Source: Pseudomonadota bacterium
GTDB taxonomy: Bacteria; Pseudomonadota; Gammaproteobacteria; Burkholderiales; Burkholderiaceae_B
NCBI GenBank assembly: GCA_021793095.1
Contig: JAJYTK010000003.1
Location: 1-15,738 of the forward strand
DNA length: 15,738 bases
Reading direction: 5' to 3'
Below the pieces are notes generated by a model. That model saw only the letters and a program-made list of their open reading frames with translations, searched no databases and had not been told where the DNA came from. Each line of letters begins with the position of its first letter. Position 1 is the stretch's first letter. Shown here piece after piece: positions 1 through 9,060 of the stretch. The position numbers and the translations under genes were made by a program.

Positions 1-870
1 GGTACGTTGCTGCATCAGTTGTTTCAGCAAACCTTTTCTGTGGCCAAAACAGTACGTACGCAGACGGCGATTGGGGCCCATTCGGTATCCATGGCGGCAG
101 CGGCGGTGCGTTTGGCTGAGCGCGTCTTTGGGAATTTGGGCGAGACCAATGTGCTGTTTATTGGCGCCGGCGAAATGATCGAACTATGTGCGGCGCATTT
201 TGCCACTAAAAAACCCAAGAAAATGGTGGTGGCCAATCGCACCCGCGAGCGCGCCGAGACCCTGGCGTCGCGTTTCCATGCCAATACCATGCGTTTGGCC
301 GACTTGCCAGACGAGATTGAGAACTACGATGTGGTGGTGTCTTCTACCGCCAGTACCTTGCCCATTTTGGGGCTGGGCATGGTCGAGCGCGCCATCAAAG
401 CCCGCCGTCATCGTCCTATGGTGATGGTGGACTTGGCAGTGCCACGCGATATCGAGTCCGAGGTCGCCCGTCTTTCTGATGTGTACCTGTATTCGGTAGA
501 TGATTTGGCGGGTATTGTGCAAAAGGCCAGCGATGCACGCCAGGCAGCGGTGTTGCAGGCCGAGAGCATCATCGATAATCAGGTGCAGCATTTTATGCAG
601 TGGCTAGAAAACCGCGCGCTGGTGCCGACCTTGGTCGATGTCCAAGAGCGGGCCGAGCAGGTGACACAACATGATTTACAACGTGCACAGCGGATGCTGG
701 CCCGTGGGGATGATCCCGCCGAGGTGTTACAGTGGTTGAGCCACACCCTGAGTCAGCGCTTTTTACATGGTCCCCTAACAACATTAAAAAATAGTCAGGG
801 CGAGCAGCGCGATACTTTATTGCAGGTTTTGCCCGAGTTGTTACCCACTACACAGCGTCGACGTTCTTAG
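1..870 (+). CDS. hemA: Glutamyl-tRNA reductase, 3' part (5' end outside window)
   Basis: HemA reduces glutamyl-tRNA(Glu) with NADPH to glutamate-1-semialdehyde, the first committed step of tetrapyrrole (haem) synthesis by the C5 pathway. The reading frame is open from base 1 and ends at TAG 868-870, giving about 289 residues. Whole proteins of this family are about 420 residues, so roughly the first 130, with the catalytic cysteine domain, lie outside the window. Visible here are the NADP-binding Rossmann segment ([10 protein letters not shown], then [11 protein letters not shown]), the conserved [10 protein letters not shown] stretch, YSVDDL, and the C-terminal helical dimerisation domain. 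The next gene is prfA, 86 bases downstream; hemA-prfA-prmC is also the E. coli order, and they may share a transcript. The family call is secure. Confidence 0.96.
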   Translation, partial: GTLLHQLFQQTFSVAKTVRTQTAIGAHSVSMAAAAVRLAERVFGNLGETNVLFIGAGEMIELCAAHFATKKPKKMVVANRTRERAETLASRFHANTMRLADLPDEIENYDVVVSSTASTLPILGLGMVERAIKARRHRPMVMVDLAVPRDIESEVARLSDVYLYSVDDLAGIVQKASDARQAAVLQAESIIDNQVQHFMQWLENRALVPTLVDVQERAEQVTQHDLQRAQRMLARGDDPAEVLQWLSHTLSQRFLHGPLTTLKNSQGEQRDTLLQVLPELLPTTQRRRS

Positions 871-956
871 CGTTGATTTGTTTTTATACTGGGTGATAGG
901 CCTGCACTGGCCGGTTCTGTTTTTTGCTTTTCCCCGATACCAAGGAAAAAATTCTC

Positions 957-2036
957 ATGAAAGAATCCATGCGCAATCGTTTGGAGCAGCTGTCGCATCG
1001 ATTGATTGAAATCGATGCGTTGTTATCGGATCCCGATGCAACCGCTGATATGGATAATTTTACTCGGTTATCTCGTGAGCGGGCCGAGATTGAGCCCGTA
1101 GTGACGAATTTTCAGTCCTATGTAGATACCGAGCAAGACATGCTCACTGCCCAAGAGATGCTGCGTGATCCCGAGCTCAAAGAGCTGGGCGAAGAAGAAT
1201 ACCAGACCACCAAAGATCGTCTTGAGGCGCTCGAGTCTGAGTTGCAGATTTTGTTGTTGCCCAAGGACCCTGATGATGAACGTGGGGTGTATCTAGAAAT
1301 CCGAGCAGGGGCAGGCGGCGATGAGAGCGCTTTGTTTGCGGGCGATTTGCTGCGCATGTATACCCGCTATGCTGAAAATAATCGCTGGCAGGTTGAGATT
1401 GTTTCTACCAGTGCTTCCGAGATCGGAGGTTACAAAGAGGTGATTGCGCGTATTGATGGCGATGGGGTGTATGAGCGCTTAAAATTTGAATCGGGTACCC
1501 ATCGGGTGCAACGTGTGCCCGAGACCGAGGCCCAAGGCCGAGTCCATACCTCGACGTGCACGGTGGCGGTCATGCCCGAGGCAGACGAGCTCGATGAGAT
1601 CGAGATCAATCCAGCGGATTTGCGGGTAGATACCTTTAGGGCCAGTGGTGCGGGTGGGCAGCACGTTAACAAGACAGATTCAGCGGTGCGTATTACGCAC
1701 TTGCCAACGGGGGTGGTGGTCGAGTGTCAGGATGACCGCTCGCAGCATCGCAACCGAGAAAAGGCCATGAAGGTGCTGGCCGCTCGCCTCAAGGATCAAC
1801 AGGTCCAAGAAATGCAGGCACAAGAGGCCGAACAGCGCAAGAGTTTAGTGGGGACAGGAGACCGTTCAGAGCGTATCCGCACCTATAATTTTCCTCAAGG
1901 GCGCATCACCGATCACCGTATCAATCTGACCATGCACAAGCTTAATTTGGTCATGGAGGGTGATTTAGACGAGTTGGTACAAGCACTGCTCAATGAGCAT
2001 CAGGCCGCTCAGTTGGCGGCCTTGGCCGAGGGCTAA
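957..2036 (+). CDS. prfA: Peptide chain release factor 1 (RF1)
   Basis: RF1 reads UAG and UAA stop codons in the ribosomal A site and triggers peptide release. The 359-residue product matches the E. coli protein nearly end to end. The stop-reading P-x-T tripeptide is PET at residues 188-190, and the catalytic GGQ is at 233-235, within [20 protein letters not shown]; both fall at the E. coli positions. The PxT form, not SPF, marks RF1 rather than RF2. I chose ATG 957 because it aligns with the E. coli N-terminus and has AAGGA at 942-946, ten bases upstream. An in-frame TTG at 924 would add eleven unrelated residues. prmC, whose product methylates Q235, begins nine bases after the stop. Confidence 0.97.
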   Translation: MKESMRNRLEQLSHRLIEIDALLSDPDATADMDNFTRLSRERAEIEPVVTNFQSYVDTEQDMLTAQEMLRDPELKELGEEEYQTTKDRLEALESELQILLLPKDPDDERGVYLEIRAGAGGDESALFAGDLLRMYTRYAENNRWQVEIVSTSASEIGGYKEVIARIDGDGVYERLKFESGTHRVQRVPETEAQGRVHTSTCTVAVMPEADELDEIEINPADLRVDTFRASGAGGQHVNKTDSAVRITHLPTGVVVECQDDRSQHRNREKAMKVLAARLKDQQVQEMQAQEAEQRKSLVGTGDRSERIRTYNFPQGRITDHRINLTMHKLNLVMEGDLDELVQALLNEHQAAQLAALAEG

Positions 2037-2045
2037 GCCGCAGCG

Positions 2046-2882
2046 ATGACCTTGCCCCTCCAGACCATTCAGCAGGCGCAAAGACAAAGCCCATTGCCCT
2101 TATTAGAGCAGCATATGCTTTGGGGGCATGTTCTTGGGGTATCACGGGCTTGGTTGATTGCCCACGATCGGGATCCTATTGCTGCTGCCGATTGGCAGCA
2201 CTATCATGATTTACAAGCCCGGCGTCTCGAGGGCACGCCCATGGCTTATTTACTGGGGTGGCGCGAGTTTATGGGGCATCGTTTTGAGGTGGGGCCCGGG
2301 GTGTTGATTCCGCGTCCCGAGACCGAGGTCTTAGTGACCCATGTACTTCAAAATGTGTTGCCGCGTTTTCAGCATCCGCGTATTTTAGATCTGGGCACCG
2401 GCAGCGGTATCGTGGCGATATCCCTGGCTCTGGAGTGTCCGCAAGCCACTGTGGTGGCCACTGATGTCTGTCCCACCGCGCTGTCTTGGGCAAAAAAGAA
2501 TGCCCGCACCCTCTGTGGTGGGAACATCGATTTTTTACAAGGCAGTTGGTACGATGCCTTGTCGGCACAGGATACTTTTGATGTTATTGTTTCCAATCCA
2601 CCGTATATAGCCGCTGCTGATGTACATTTGGCACAGGGTGACCTACGTGCCGAGCCCACCCAAGCACTCACCGATGGTCAGGATGGTTTACAATTTTTGC
2701 AGGCCATCATCGCGGGTGCACCGCAGTTTTTGCGATCAGAGGGTGCGTTGTGGGTGGAGCATGGTTGGAATCAGCACCAAGCCGTGCGAGAATTAATGCT
2801 AAAAGAAGGTTTTTCCGAGGTACGTAGCATTCATGATTTAGCATCAATCCCGCGTATTTCGGGCGGTACAATTAATTTATGA
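2046..2882 (+). CDS. prmC: Peptide chain release factor glutamine N5-methyltransferase
   Basis: PrmC (formerly HemK) uses S-adenosylmethionine to methylate the glutamine of the GGQ motif in release factors, which speeds peptide release. The 278-residue length matches the E. coli protein (277). The N-terminal helical domain covers about residues 1-90 and includes the YLLGWREFMGHRFEV and PRPETEVLV stretches. The Rossmann methyltransferase domain follows, with the SAM-binding LDLGTGSGIVAISLA around residue 116-130 and the catalytic NPPY at 184-187. The ATG lies nine bases after the prfA stop; the ribosome site before it is weak, so it may be translated by coupling. Its TGA stop is followed at once by the grxD ribosome site. 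Confidence 0.97.
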   Translation: MTLPLQTIQQAQRQSPLPLLEQHMLWGHVLGVSRAWLIAHDRDPIAAADWQHYHDLQARRLEGTPMAYLLGWREFMGHRFEVGPGVLIPRPETEVLVTHVLQNVLPRFQHPRILDLGTGSGIVAISLALECPQATVVATDVCPTALSWAKKNARTLCGGNIDFLQGSWYDALSAQDTFDVIVSNPPYIAAADVHLAQGDLRAEPTQALTDGQDGLQFLQAIIAGAPQFLRSEGALWVEHGWNQHQAVRELMLKEGFSEVRSIHDLASIPRISGGTINL

Positions 2883-2891
2883 GAGAGCAAA

Positions 2892-3224
2892 ATGAGCGAA
2901 GTTCAGACTTTTATTGATGAAACTGTCAAAGAGCATCCCGTTGTCTTATTTATGAAAGGCACCGCGCAGATGCCTCAGTGCGGGTTTTCTGCTCGTGCCG
3001 TGCAAATTTTGCGCGCTGTGGGGCTCAAAGAGGTAGTCACCATCAATGTGCTAGATGATAACGAGGTGCGTGAGGGCATCAAGGTTTATTCCAGCTGGCC
3101 CACCATTCCCCAGCTGTATCTCAATGGCGAGTTTTTGGGTGGCTCGGACATTATGGCCGAGATGTTCGAAAATGGTGAGCTAGAAAAAATGCTGCGTGAT
3201 GAAAAAATCCTCACTGACGAGTAA
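2892..3224 (+). CDS. grxD: Monothiol glutaredoxin, Grx4/GrxD family
   Basis: This 110-residue protein is a CGFS-type monothiol glutaredoxin. Members bind a [2Fe-2S] cluster with glutathione as a dimer or with a BolA partner, and act in iron-sulfur cluster transfer rather than as strong reductases. The active site is C30-G31-F32-S33 within MPQCGFSARAVQIL, after the VVLFMKGT strand. The cis-proline region WPTIPQLYLNGEFLGGSDI contacts glutathione. Length agrees with E. coli GrxD (115). The purine-rich GAGAGAG just after the prmC stop (2880-2882) serves as ribosome site. The 3' end overlaps ubiX by 26 bases in another frame, so the two are probably co-translated. Substrates cannot be read from the sequence. 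Confidence 0.95.
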   Translation: MSEVQTFIDETVKEHPVVLFMKGTAQMPQCGFSARAVQILRAVGLKEVVTINVLDDNEVREGIKVYSSWPTIPQLYLNGEFLGGSDIMAEMFENGELEKMLRDEKILTDE

Positions 3225-3837
3225 TTCACCGCGGCAACGACGAATTGTCATCGCCATAACAGGTGCTACCGGTGCCTGTTATGGCGTTCGTTGTTTAGAG
3301 CTCTTGCAGGACCAACCAGAGGTAGAAACGCATCTGGTCATTTCGCCGGCGGGATGGCTCAACATACAACACGAGCTTGCGCGCAGCCGTGATGAGATTC
3401 GAGCGTTGGCCGATACGGTGCATGCTTTTAAAGATATTGGTTCGACCTTGGCCAGTGGCAGTTTCCCCATTGATGCCATGGTGGTGGCGCCGTGCTCGAT
3501 GCGCAGCCTGGCTTCTATCGCGCATGGGCTGGCTGATAATTTAATCACGCGCGCGGCAGATGTGACTTTAAAAGAGCGCCGCAAGTTGGTCTTGGTGGTG
3601 CGTGAGACGCCTTTTAATCTCGCTCATTTACGCAATATGACAGCGGCAACCGAAATGGGTGCTGTCGTGTTTCCGCCTTTACCGGCTTTTTATTTTCACC
3701 CGCAAAATGTACAAGAATTAATCGATCATTCAGTGCTGCGTATTTTGGCGCATGCCGGGGTTGAGTTGCCGGCACCCGAGTGGCAGGGTCTGGCCGAGGC
3801 GGCAAAGAACCCATCTCCTAATCTATCCGAATCATGA
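3199..3837 (+). CDS. ubiX: Flavin prenyltransferase UbiX
   Basis: UbiX joins a dimethylallyl group to FMN to make prenylated FMN, the cofactor of UbiD-type decarboxylases, including the one used in ubiquinone synthesis. The 212-residue protein has the N-terminal flavin-binding strand and loop IVIAITGATGACYGVR (residues 16-31), the VVAPCSMRSLASIAHG segment, and the family stretch ADVTLKERRKLVLVVRETPF. It is slightly longer than E. coli UbiX (189) because of about 14 extra N-terminal residues. I chose ATG 3199; the GTG just before it at 3196 adds one codon. The start lies inside grxD with a 26-base overlap. ubiD is not in the window. It ends 20 bases from the convergent HAD gene, with no terminator visible between them. 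Confidence 0.94.
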   Translation: MKKSSLTSNSPRQRRIVIAITGATGACYGVRCLELLQDQPEVETHLVISPAGWLNIQHELARSRDEIRALADTVHAFKDIGSTLASGSFPIDAMVVAPCSMRSLASIAHGLADNLITRAADVTLKERRKLVLVVRETPFNLAHLRNMTAATEMGAVVFPPLPAFYFHPQNVQELIDHSVLRILAHAGVELPAPEWQGLAEAAKNPSPNLSES

Positions 3838-3857
3838 TGATGACGGCGGGCGGCGGC

Positions 3858-4583
3858 TCAGAGTAGTTCGTGAGCGCGTTGGCTGAGCTCGCGGATGCTA
3901 CGCACGCTGAGATTCACGTAGGGTGGGCGCCCCATCCAGCGCCGATTGCCAGGGGTTTCTGGGTGGGCGAATAATATCGTGCGAATGCCCAACTGTGCGG
4001 CACTTTTTAAATTGATGCGGGTATCGTCTATAAACAGGCATTGCGCAGGGTGGATCTGCAGCCGTGCCAGTGTTTGCTGCATGAGCGCCAACGAAGGTTT
4101 GGGGCGAAAATAAAGTGCCCGCTGCATGCTCTCGATGCTCAAGATTTTTTGAAAGTGGCGGTGGATACCAACTCCGTACAGGACGGTGCGCGCATATTGC
4201 AAGGGGGCATTGGTGAGGATGATCTTTTGTCCAGGCAGTCGGGCCAAGGCGGCATCTAGACCGGGCTCATGGTGAATATAGGCCGTCACATCAAAGTCAT
4301 GAGCGCGGGCCAGGAACTCGTGGGGGCAGATTTGGTGATGGCGGACCATCCCCAAGAGGGTGGCCCCGTAACGGCGCCAATAATCAACGCGCAATCGGTC
4401 GGCCTGCGCGGCATCGACATCGAGCAGATCTTGGATGGCCTTGATCATGCAGCGATGGATTTGGTCAAAAATACCTTTAGAGGCATCATGCAGAGTGTTG
4501 TCCAGATCAAAAAGCCAGATAGGATGGGGGTGATCTGGACGCAAGGCGATGAGATTTTGGTAGCGTAGACTCTGAGGCCACAT
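3858..4583 (-). CDS. HAD-superfamily phosphatase, pyrimidine 5'-nucleotidase-like
   Basis: This 241-residue cytoplasmic protein belongs to the haloacid dehalogenase superfamily. Motif I is FDLDNTLHD, with nucleophile D26 and acid/base D28. Motif II is the threonine of ILTNAP (T124). Motif III is the lysine of FRPKPS (K162). Motif IV is FIDDTRINL (D186, D187). The helical cap between motifs I and II and the general pattern resemble the Sdt1-like pyrimidine 5'-nucleotidases, which dephosphorylate UMP or CMP, but the substrate cannot be fixed from sequence. It lies 51 bases downstream of argB on the same strand and is probably co-transcribed. Its 3' end faces ubiX. The ribosome site before the ATG is weak. 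Confidence 0.85.
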   Translation of the reverse strand: MWPQSLRYQNLIALRPDHPHPIWLFDLDNTLHDASKGIFDQIHRCMIKAIQDLLDVDAAQADRLRVDYWRRYGATLLGMVRHHQICPHEFLARAHDFDVTAYIHHEPGLDAALARLPGQKIILTNAPLQYARTVLYGVGIHRHFQKILSIESMQRALYFRPKPSLALMQQTLARLQIHPAQCLFIDDTRINLKSAAQLGIRTILFAHPETPGNRRWMGRPPYVNLSVRSIRELSQRAHELL

Positions 4584-4634
4584 AGGCTAAGCTGTGCTGC
4601 GCTTTTAGTAGGGGGGTATGCCTGAGCGACTGCT

Positions 4635-5577
<943 letters not shown>

Positions 5578-5606
5578 AGCAGATACTGTGTCGGCTGTCT
5601 TAGGAG

Positions 5607-6104
5607 TTAACCACGGAGCGCCTTTTCTACGTTTTCTCTAAACGCATCTTTGTCGTAGAGGCCGAGGTAACGCTTTAAAATGCGCCCCTTTTTGTCAATC
5701 AGAAAAGCGGTCGGCGTCATGCGGACATCTCCAAAGGCCTTGGCAATTTCACCATCTGTGTCACTGGCCACTATAAAAGGTAGCTGGCGGCTTTCGGTAA
5801 AATTGCGGACATAATCAATGGGATCATGTTTGAGCGCAATGGCAATGATGTCAAAGCCCTGCGGCCCGTATTCCTCTTGATAAGCGATATTGTCTGGCAT
5901 TTGGGCGATGCAGGTGGTGCAATCGGTGGTCCAAAATTTGACTAAAACCACTTTGTCTCTAAAGTCATTGAGCTCGTGACGTACTCCTTTGAGGTCTTGG
6001 AAGCTCACATTAGGGGCCGTGTTTTCATCGGAAAACAGATCATCACAGGCGGTTAGGCTCAGGCTGATAAAGAGCAGGGCAAAGATGCGTAATATATGTT
6101 TCAT
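5607..6104 (-). CDS. TlpA-like thioredoxin-fold lipoprotein
   Basis: This 165-residue protein is a membrane-anchored redox protein. It has a lipoprotein signal peptide with lipobox LTAC (C20). Aspartates follow at +2 and +3, and Asp at +2 is the inner-membrane retention signal of the E. coli Lol system, so the inner membrane facing the periplasm is likely. The AhpC/TSA-thioredoxin fold has the active site C62-T-T-C65 in KFWTTDCTTCIAQMP and the cis-proline loop MTPTAFLIDKKG. The usual WC pair of TlpA and ResA proteins is replaced by DC, which may change the redox potential. It lies 32 bases downstream of the dolP-like gene and probably belongs to that operon. The partner (cytochrome c, a copper protein or other) cannot be told. 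Confidence 0.85.
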   Translation of the reverse strand: MKHILRIFALLFISLSLTACDDLFSDENTAPNVSFQDLKGVRHELNDFRDKVVLVKFWTTDCTTCIAQMPDNIAYQEEYGPQGFDIIAIALKHDPIDYVRNFTESRQLPFIVASDTDGEIAKAFGDVRMTPTAFLIDKKGRILKRYLGLYDKDAFRENVEKALRG

Positions 6105-6136
6105 GGTTTAAACAGAGCTACTCATGGGCGAATCGA

Positions 6137-6844
6137 TCATTGCACCGGGATGGCCTCGGGTTCAACGCGTGGGGCAGGCTCTGAGGTTTTACCTTGGCTT
6201 TTTTCGGCAAAATCCTCTTTGATGGTGCCATCTTCTTTGAGATCATCGAGTTTGATGTCCTCAAAGAGCTTGACCACCTCTTTGACCCCAGGCACACCGG
6301 CAGCGACTTTGGCGGCCCGCTCGCCTTCTTCGGAGGTGACACGCCCTTGTAGGTAAACGACGCCACGCTCAGTGGTGACATTCATGGTGCGTGTGGGCAC
6401 CCCTTTGGTGTTAATCAGGTTAGAGAGGGCCTTGGTGGTGATCCAAGTATCATTAGAGCGGACTCCAATCTCTGTGGGCTCACCGACGCGAAGCCGATCA
6501 ATGACCTGGACGACCTTGTCGATGCGTGACACCTGCTCGACAATTTTAGTGCGGTCCTCTTCGCTGGGGACATCCCCAGTCAATAGGACGCGACCGGCAT
6601 ATGAGTGAACGTTGACACGACCGGGGCCTTCGTCCAGTATTTTTCTGGCCTCGCTGCTTGCTTTTAGTTGGATTGATTTATCCTCGACTTGTTCCCCAGT
6701 GGTGCGTCGATCAACAGCAACCACCGCCGTGGTGGTGGCTGCGCCGCCAATTAAAACAGGTGCGCAGGCCGTTAAAAGGCCCGTCATCATAAAGAGGCAG
6801 AGCAAAATGGCCACAGGCTTGAGAAAAAGTTGGCGGTTGATCAT
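6137..6844 (-). CDS. dolP: BON-domain outer-membrane lipoprotein, DolP (YraP)-like
   Basis: The 235-residue product has a lipoprotein signal with lipobox LTAC (C27, Ala at +2, which permits export to the outer membrane). The family-typical VDRRTTGEQVEDKSI stretch follows around residues 44-58. Two BON domains lie at about 59-120 (RVNVHSYAGRVLLTGDV) and 130-198 (MNVTTERGVVYLQGRV). E. coli DolP (191 residues) binds anionic phospholipid and supports outer-membrane integrity and BamA function. The present protein has about 40 extra C-terminal residues, charged and then proline-rich, with no recognised domain. The start overlaps the stop of the SIS gene by four bases (ATGA), which suggests coupled translation. 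The order yraN-SIS-dolP matches E. coli and supports the call. Confidence 0.88.
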   Translation of the reverse strand: MINRQLFLKPVAILLCLFMMTGLLTACAPVLIGGAATTTAVVAVDRRTTGEQVEDKSIQLKASSEARKILDEGPGRVNVHSYAGRVLLTGDVPSEEDRTKIVEQVSRIDKVVQVIDRLRVGEPTEIGVRSNDTWITTKALSNLINTKGVPTRTMNVTTERGVVYLQGRVTSEEGERAAKVAAGVPGVKEVVKLFEDIKLDDLKEDGTIKEDFAEKSQGKTSEPAPRVEPEAIPVQ

Positions 6845-7434
6845 AGGGGTTCTCCGAGTAATAGGGTATCAATACCGTCACACATGGCGTGGAGCAGGAC
6901 AATATGGACCTCTTGGATGCGCATGGTGCGATGATGGGGCACACAGAGATGGATGTCTGTGCTGGCCAGGGCAGAGGCGATTTTACCGCCATCATTACCG
7001 GTCAGGGCAATGACCACCATGTCGCGCTCGTGGGCCACCTGGATAGCGCGCAAGACGTTTTCTGAGTTGCCGCTGGTGCTGATGGCGACCAAGATATCAC
7101 CCGTTTGACCCAGGGCGCTGACCTGACGCTCGAATACCGCATCGTAGCCATAGTCATTGCCAACGGCAGTGAGAATAGAGGTGTCTGTATTGAGGGCGAT
7201 GCCGGCCAAGGGCAGGCGCTCGCGCTCAAAGCGCCCCACCAGTTCGGCAATAAAATGTTGGGCATCTGCGGCCGAGCCGCCATTGCCACAAGCAAGAATC
7301 TTGCCATTATTGGTCAGGGTGGCAAAGAGCAGTTCGACTGCGGCAGTCAAAGGCTCTGTAAGCTCTTGGGCGCTTTCTTGGAGCGATTGGGCACTGTCCA
7401 TGAAATGGGCGTGCATATGAGCAGTGAGATCCAT
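6841..7434 (-). CDS. gmhA: SIS-domain protein: phosphoheptose isomerase GmhA or DnaA-binding DiaA type
   Basis: A 197-residue sugar-isomerase (SIS) domain protein. GmhA turns sedoheptulose 7-phosphate into glycero-manno-heptose 7-phosphate for LPS core; DiaA is a paralogue that binds DnaA. Visible are ACGNGGSAADAQHF, the STSGNS phosphosugar loop, and RIQEVH. E64 (in FIAEL) and H177 (in QEVH) match the GmhA catalytic residues E65 and H180. E. coli DiaA lacks that glutamate, which favours an active isomerase. The location between yraN and dolP, on the other hand, is that of E. coli diaA. I chose ATG 7434 by homology to the family N-terminus; ATG 7416 is possible, and the frame stays open upstream to 7527 without family similarity. 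The stop overlaps the dolP start. Confidence 0.82.
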   Translation of the reverse strand: MDLTAHMHAHFMDSAQSLQESAQELTEPLTAAVELLFATLTNNGKILACGNGGSAADAQHFIAELVGRFERERLPLAGIALNTDTSILTAVGNDYGYDAVFERQVSALGQTGDILVAISTSGNSENVLRAIQVAHERDMVVIALTGNDGGKIASALASTDIHLCVPHHRTMRIQEVHIVLLHAMCDGIDTLLLGEPL

Positions 7435-7576
7435 AGCGAAATTGTCTGGTAAAAATGAAAAACGGGGGCGTTTAACCCGCAAGCCCGGAAACCGATGCAG
7501 CTGCCTCGGTGCTACAAGTTTAATCAATAACTGCGAAAACCTCTATTTTAACGCGTGTCTATTTTTAGGGAGGTAT

Positions 7577-8125
7577 CTACTCGTAAGAGATTGCATTGGG
7601 TAGCCAGTGGAGTCGTTGCCCCTCAAAGGCGATGACGTCCAAGCGTAATAATAAATCCCGACGGCGCAGTGCTTTTTGGTACGCTTGGTAGGTGTGTAGC
7701 GCCGCGCGTCGCAGCCGCTGTCTTTTTTGCCCGTTGATGCTGCTCAGTGCGCCCCCGTAATGCGCACAGGCCCGGTGACGGACCTCTACTAACACCAGAT
7801 AGGGATCGGCCCAGGCCACGAGATCGATTTCTCCGTAGGGGTAGCGCAGTTGCTGCGTCAATATTTGATAGCCTTGGCGGCGTAAAAACTGCGCCGCTCG
7901 CTGTTCAAAGTGCTGTCCCACACGTTGTGTTGGCGAGCCTTTGGGTGCGTCAGCGGGGGCCCTAGTGTTGACCCTGGCTAAGGGTTGGCGTTGTCTTTTG
8001 CGCAACGATTGTAATTGTTTGATCTGCGCCTGTTGTGCGCGTAGGTGGCTGTATCGCCAGCCGTAGTCAGTGGGCTGAGCGGCGGTGGGATGATGTTTAT
8101 TTTTCAAAGGGGTCTTTTTTGCCAT
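7577..8125 (-). CDS. yraN: UPF0102 YraN-family predicted nuclease
   Basis: The family has a PD-(D/E)XK-like nuclease fold; its cellular role is poorly defined. The core, from about residue 66, starts with SPTQRVGQHFEQRAAQFL, carries the conserved YGEIDLVAW (acidic pair) and VLVEVRHR, and ends near residue 182. Ahead of it are about 65 residues rich in K, R and Q with no domain; the E. coli protein is 131 residues in all. ATG 8125 is the only Met start, and codon use of the extension looks coding. GTG 7921 would give a bare 114-residue core. Its ATG shares a CCATGG with the start of the divergent rsmI, and I see no ribosome site for it. A 142-base gap separates it from the SIS gene downstream. 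Confidence 0.82.
   Translation of the reverse strand: MAKKTPLKNKHHPTAAQPTDYGWRYSHLRAQQAQIKQLQSLRKRQRQPLARVNTRAPADAPKGSPTQRVGQHFEQRAAQFLRRQGYQILTQQLRYPYGEIDLVAWADPYLVLVEVRHRACAHYGGALSSINGQKRQRLRRAALHTYQAYQKALRRRDLLLRLDVIAFEGQRLHWLPNAISYE
8107..8112 (+). promoter_or_regulatory. Ribosome binding site of rsmI
   Basis: AAGGGG lies 11 bases before ATG 8124. It supports that start over the later GTG and TTG codons in the same frame, although it sits inside the first codons of yraN on the other strand. Confidence 0.5.
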
Positions 8126-9044
8126 GGTGCCAATAGGGGTTTTAGAGTCAGTAGTGGAGCGGTTGAATCAGCAGCAATGGCCGACCCATTGCTTGTATGT
8201 GGTGGCGACACCCATCGGTAATTTGGGTGATTTGGGGTTGCGTGCTTGGCAGGCCTTGGTGCGGGCAGATGTGATTGCAGCCGAAGACACCCGTACCGCG
8301 CGGCCCTTATTAGAGGCCTGGGGGGTGCGTACGCCGGTGCGGGCGTTGCATCGCCACAATGAGGCGCAGGCAGCGGCCGCCTTGATTGAACAGCTGCAGC
8401 AGGGTCAACGAGTGGCGTTGATTTCCGATGCCGGTGCCCCGGCCATCAGTGATCCGGGCGGGCGTGTGGTCCATGAGGTACGTCAAGCAGGGCTGCAGGT
8501 GCAGCCCATCCCAGGGCCATCGGCGGTGACCACCGCCTTGATGGCCAGCGGGGTGACCTCGGATGCCCAGCCGGCTTATGTGTTTGCTGGTTTTAGTCCT
8601 CATAAAAAAGGCGCCCGTCAAAAATGGTTTGAACAATGGGCATCGCAAAAGCTGCCAGTAGTGTTTTATGAAAGCCCGCATCGATTGAAACAGAGCTTAG
8701 AGGATTTATTACTGATCTGCGGCCCCGATCGCGAGCTGACCCTCTGCCGTGAGCTGACTAAGCGTTTTGAGCAGGTGCATACGACCACCTTGGGCGAGAT
8801 GCGTGATTGGGTTCAAGCGGATGCCGATCGGATGCGCGGTGAGTTTGTGTTGATTATTCACCCCGCTGCCCAATCAGAGGATACCGGTGTTGATGCGCAG
8901 ACTGAGCGGTGGCTGACCGTCTTGCTCACTCAGATGTCAGTGCGTGATGCAGTTCGGATGGCGATGCAGGTCACGGGTCTGAGCAGGCAATTATTGTATG
9001 ACTGTGCGTTACGCCTGCGCGATGCCAATACCTCGGATCACTAG
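8124..9044 (+). CDS. rsmI: 16S rRNA (cytidine1402-2'-O)-methyltransferase
   Basis: RsmI methylates the 2'-hydroxyl of C1402 in 16S rRNA, in the decoding centre, using SAM. The 306-residue protein has the tetrapyrrole-methylase fold: YVVATPIGNLGDLGLRA (about residues 25-41), AAEDTRTARPLL, the SAM-site loop LISDAGAPAISDPG, and PGPSAVTTALMASG. It then has VFYESPHRLKQSLEDL and RELTKRFEQVHTT, all typical of RsmI (formerly YraL). E. coli RsmI is 286 residues; the excess is about ten residues at the N-terminus and some at the C-terminus. It is divergent from yraN, as in the E. coli neighbourhood, and the start codons overlap. A hairpin terminator follows. Confidence 0.95.
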   Translation: MVPIGVLESVVERLNQQQWPTHCLYVVATPIGNLGDLGLRAWQALVRADVIAAEDTRTARPLLEAWGVRTPVRALHRHNEAQAAAALIEQLQQGQRVALISDAGAPAISDPGGRVVHEVRQAGLQVQPIPGPSAVTTALMASGVTSDAQPAYVFAGFSPHKKGARQKWFEQWASQKLPVVFYESPHRLKQSLEDLLLICGPDRELTLCRELTKRFEQVHTTTLGEMRDWVQADADRMRGEFVLIIHPAAQSEDTGVDAQTERWLTVLLTQMSVRDAVRMAMQVTGLSRQLLYDCALRLRDANTSDH

Positions 9045-9060
9045 TATAAGGCCCGCTTAA

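Noticed and set aside
899..925. GGCC-TGCACT-GGCC hairpin before a T-run, as a terminator between hemA and prfA
   Set aside because: The stem has only four pairs and the T-run starts seven bases after it. hemA and prfA are commonly co-transcribed, so I do not call it.
924..956. Upstream in-frame TTG start for prfA
   Set aside because: It would add eleven residues not found in RF1 proteins, and the ATG at 957 has AAGGA ten bases upstream and aligns with the E. coli start, with PxT and GGQ then at the same residue numbers.
7435..7527. 31-codon upstream extension of the SIS gene
   Set aside because: It has no similarity to GmhA or DiaA N-termini. More likely this stretch is leader sequence.
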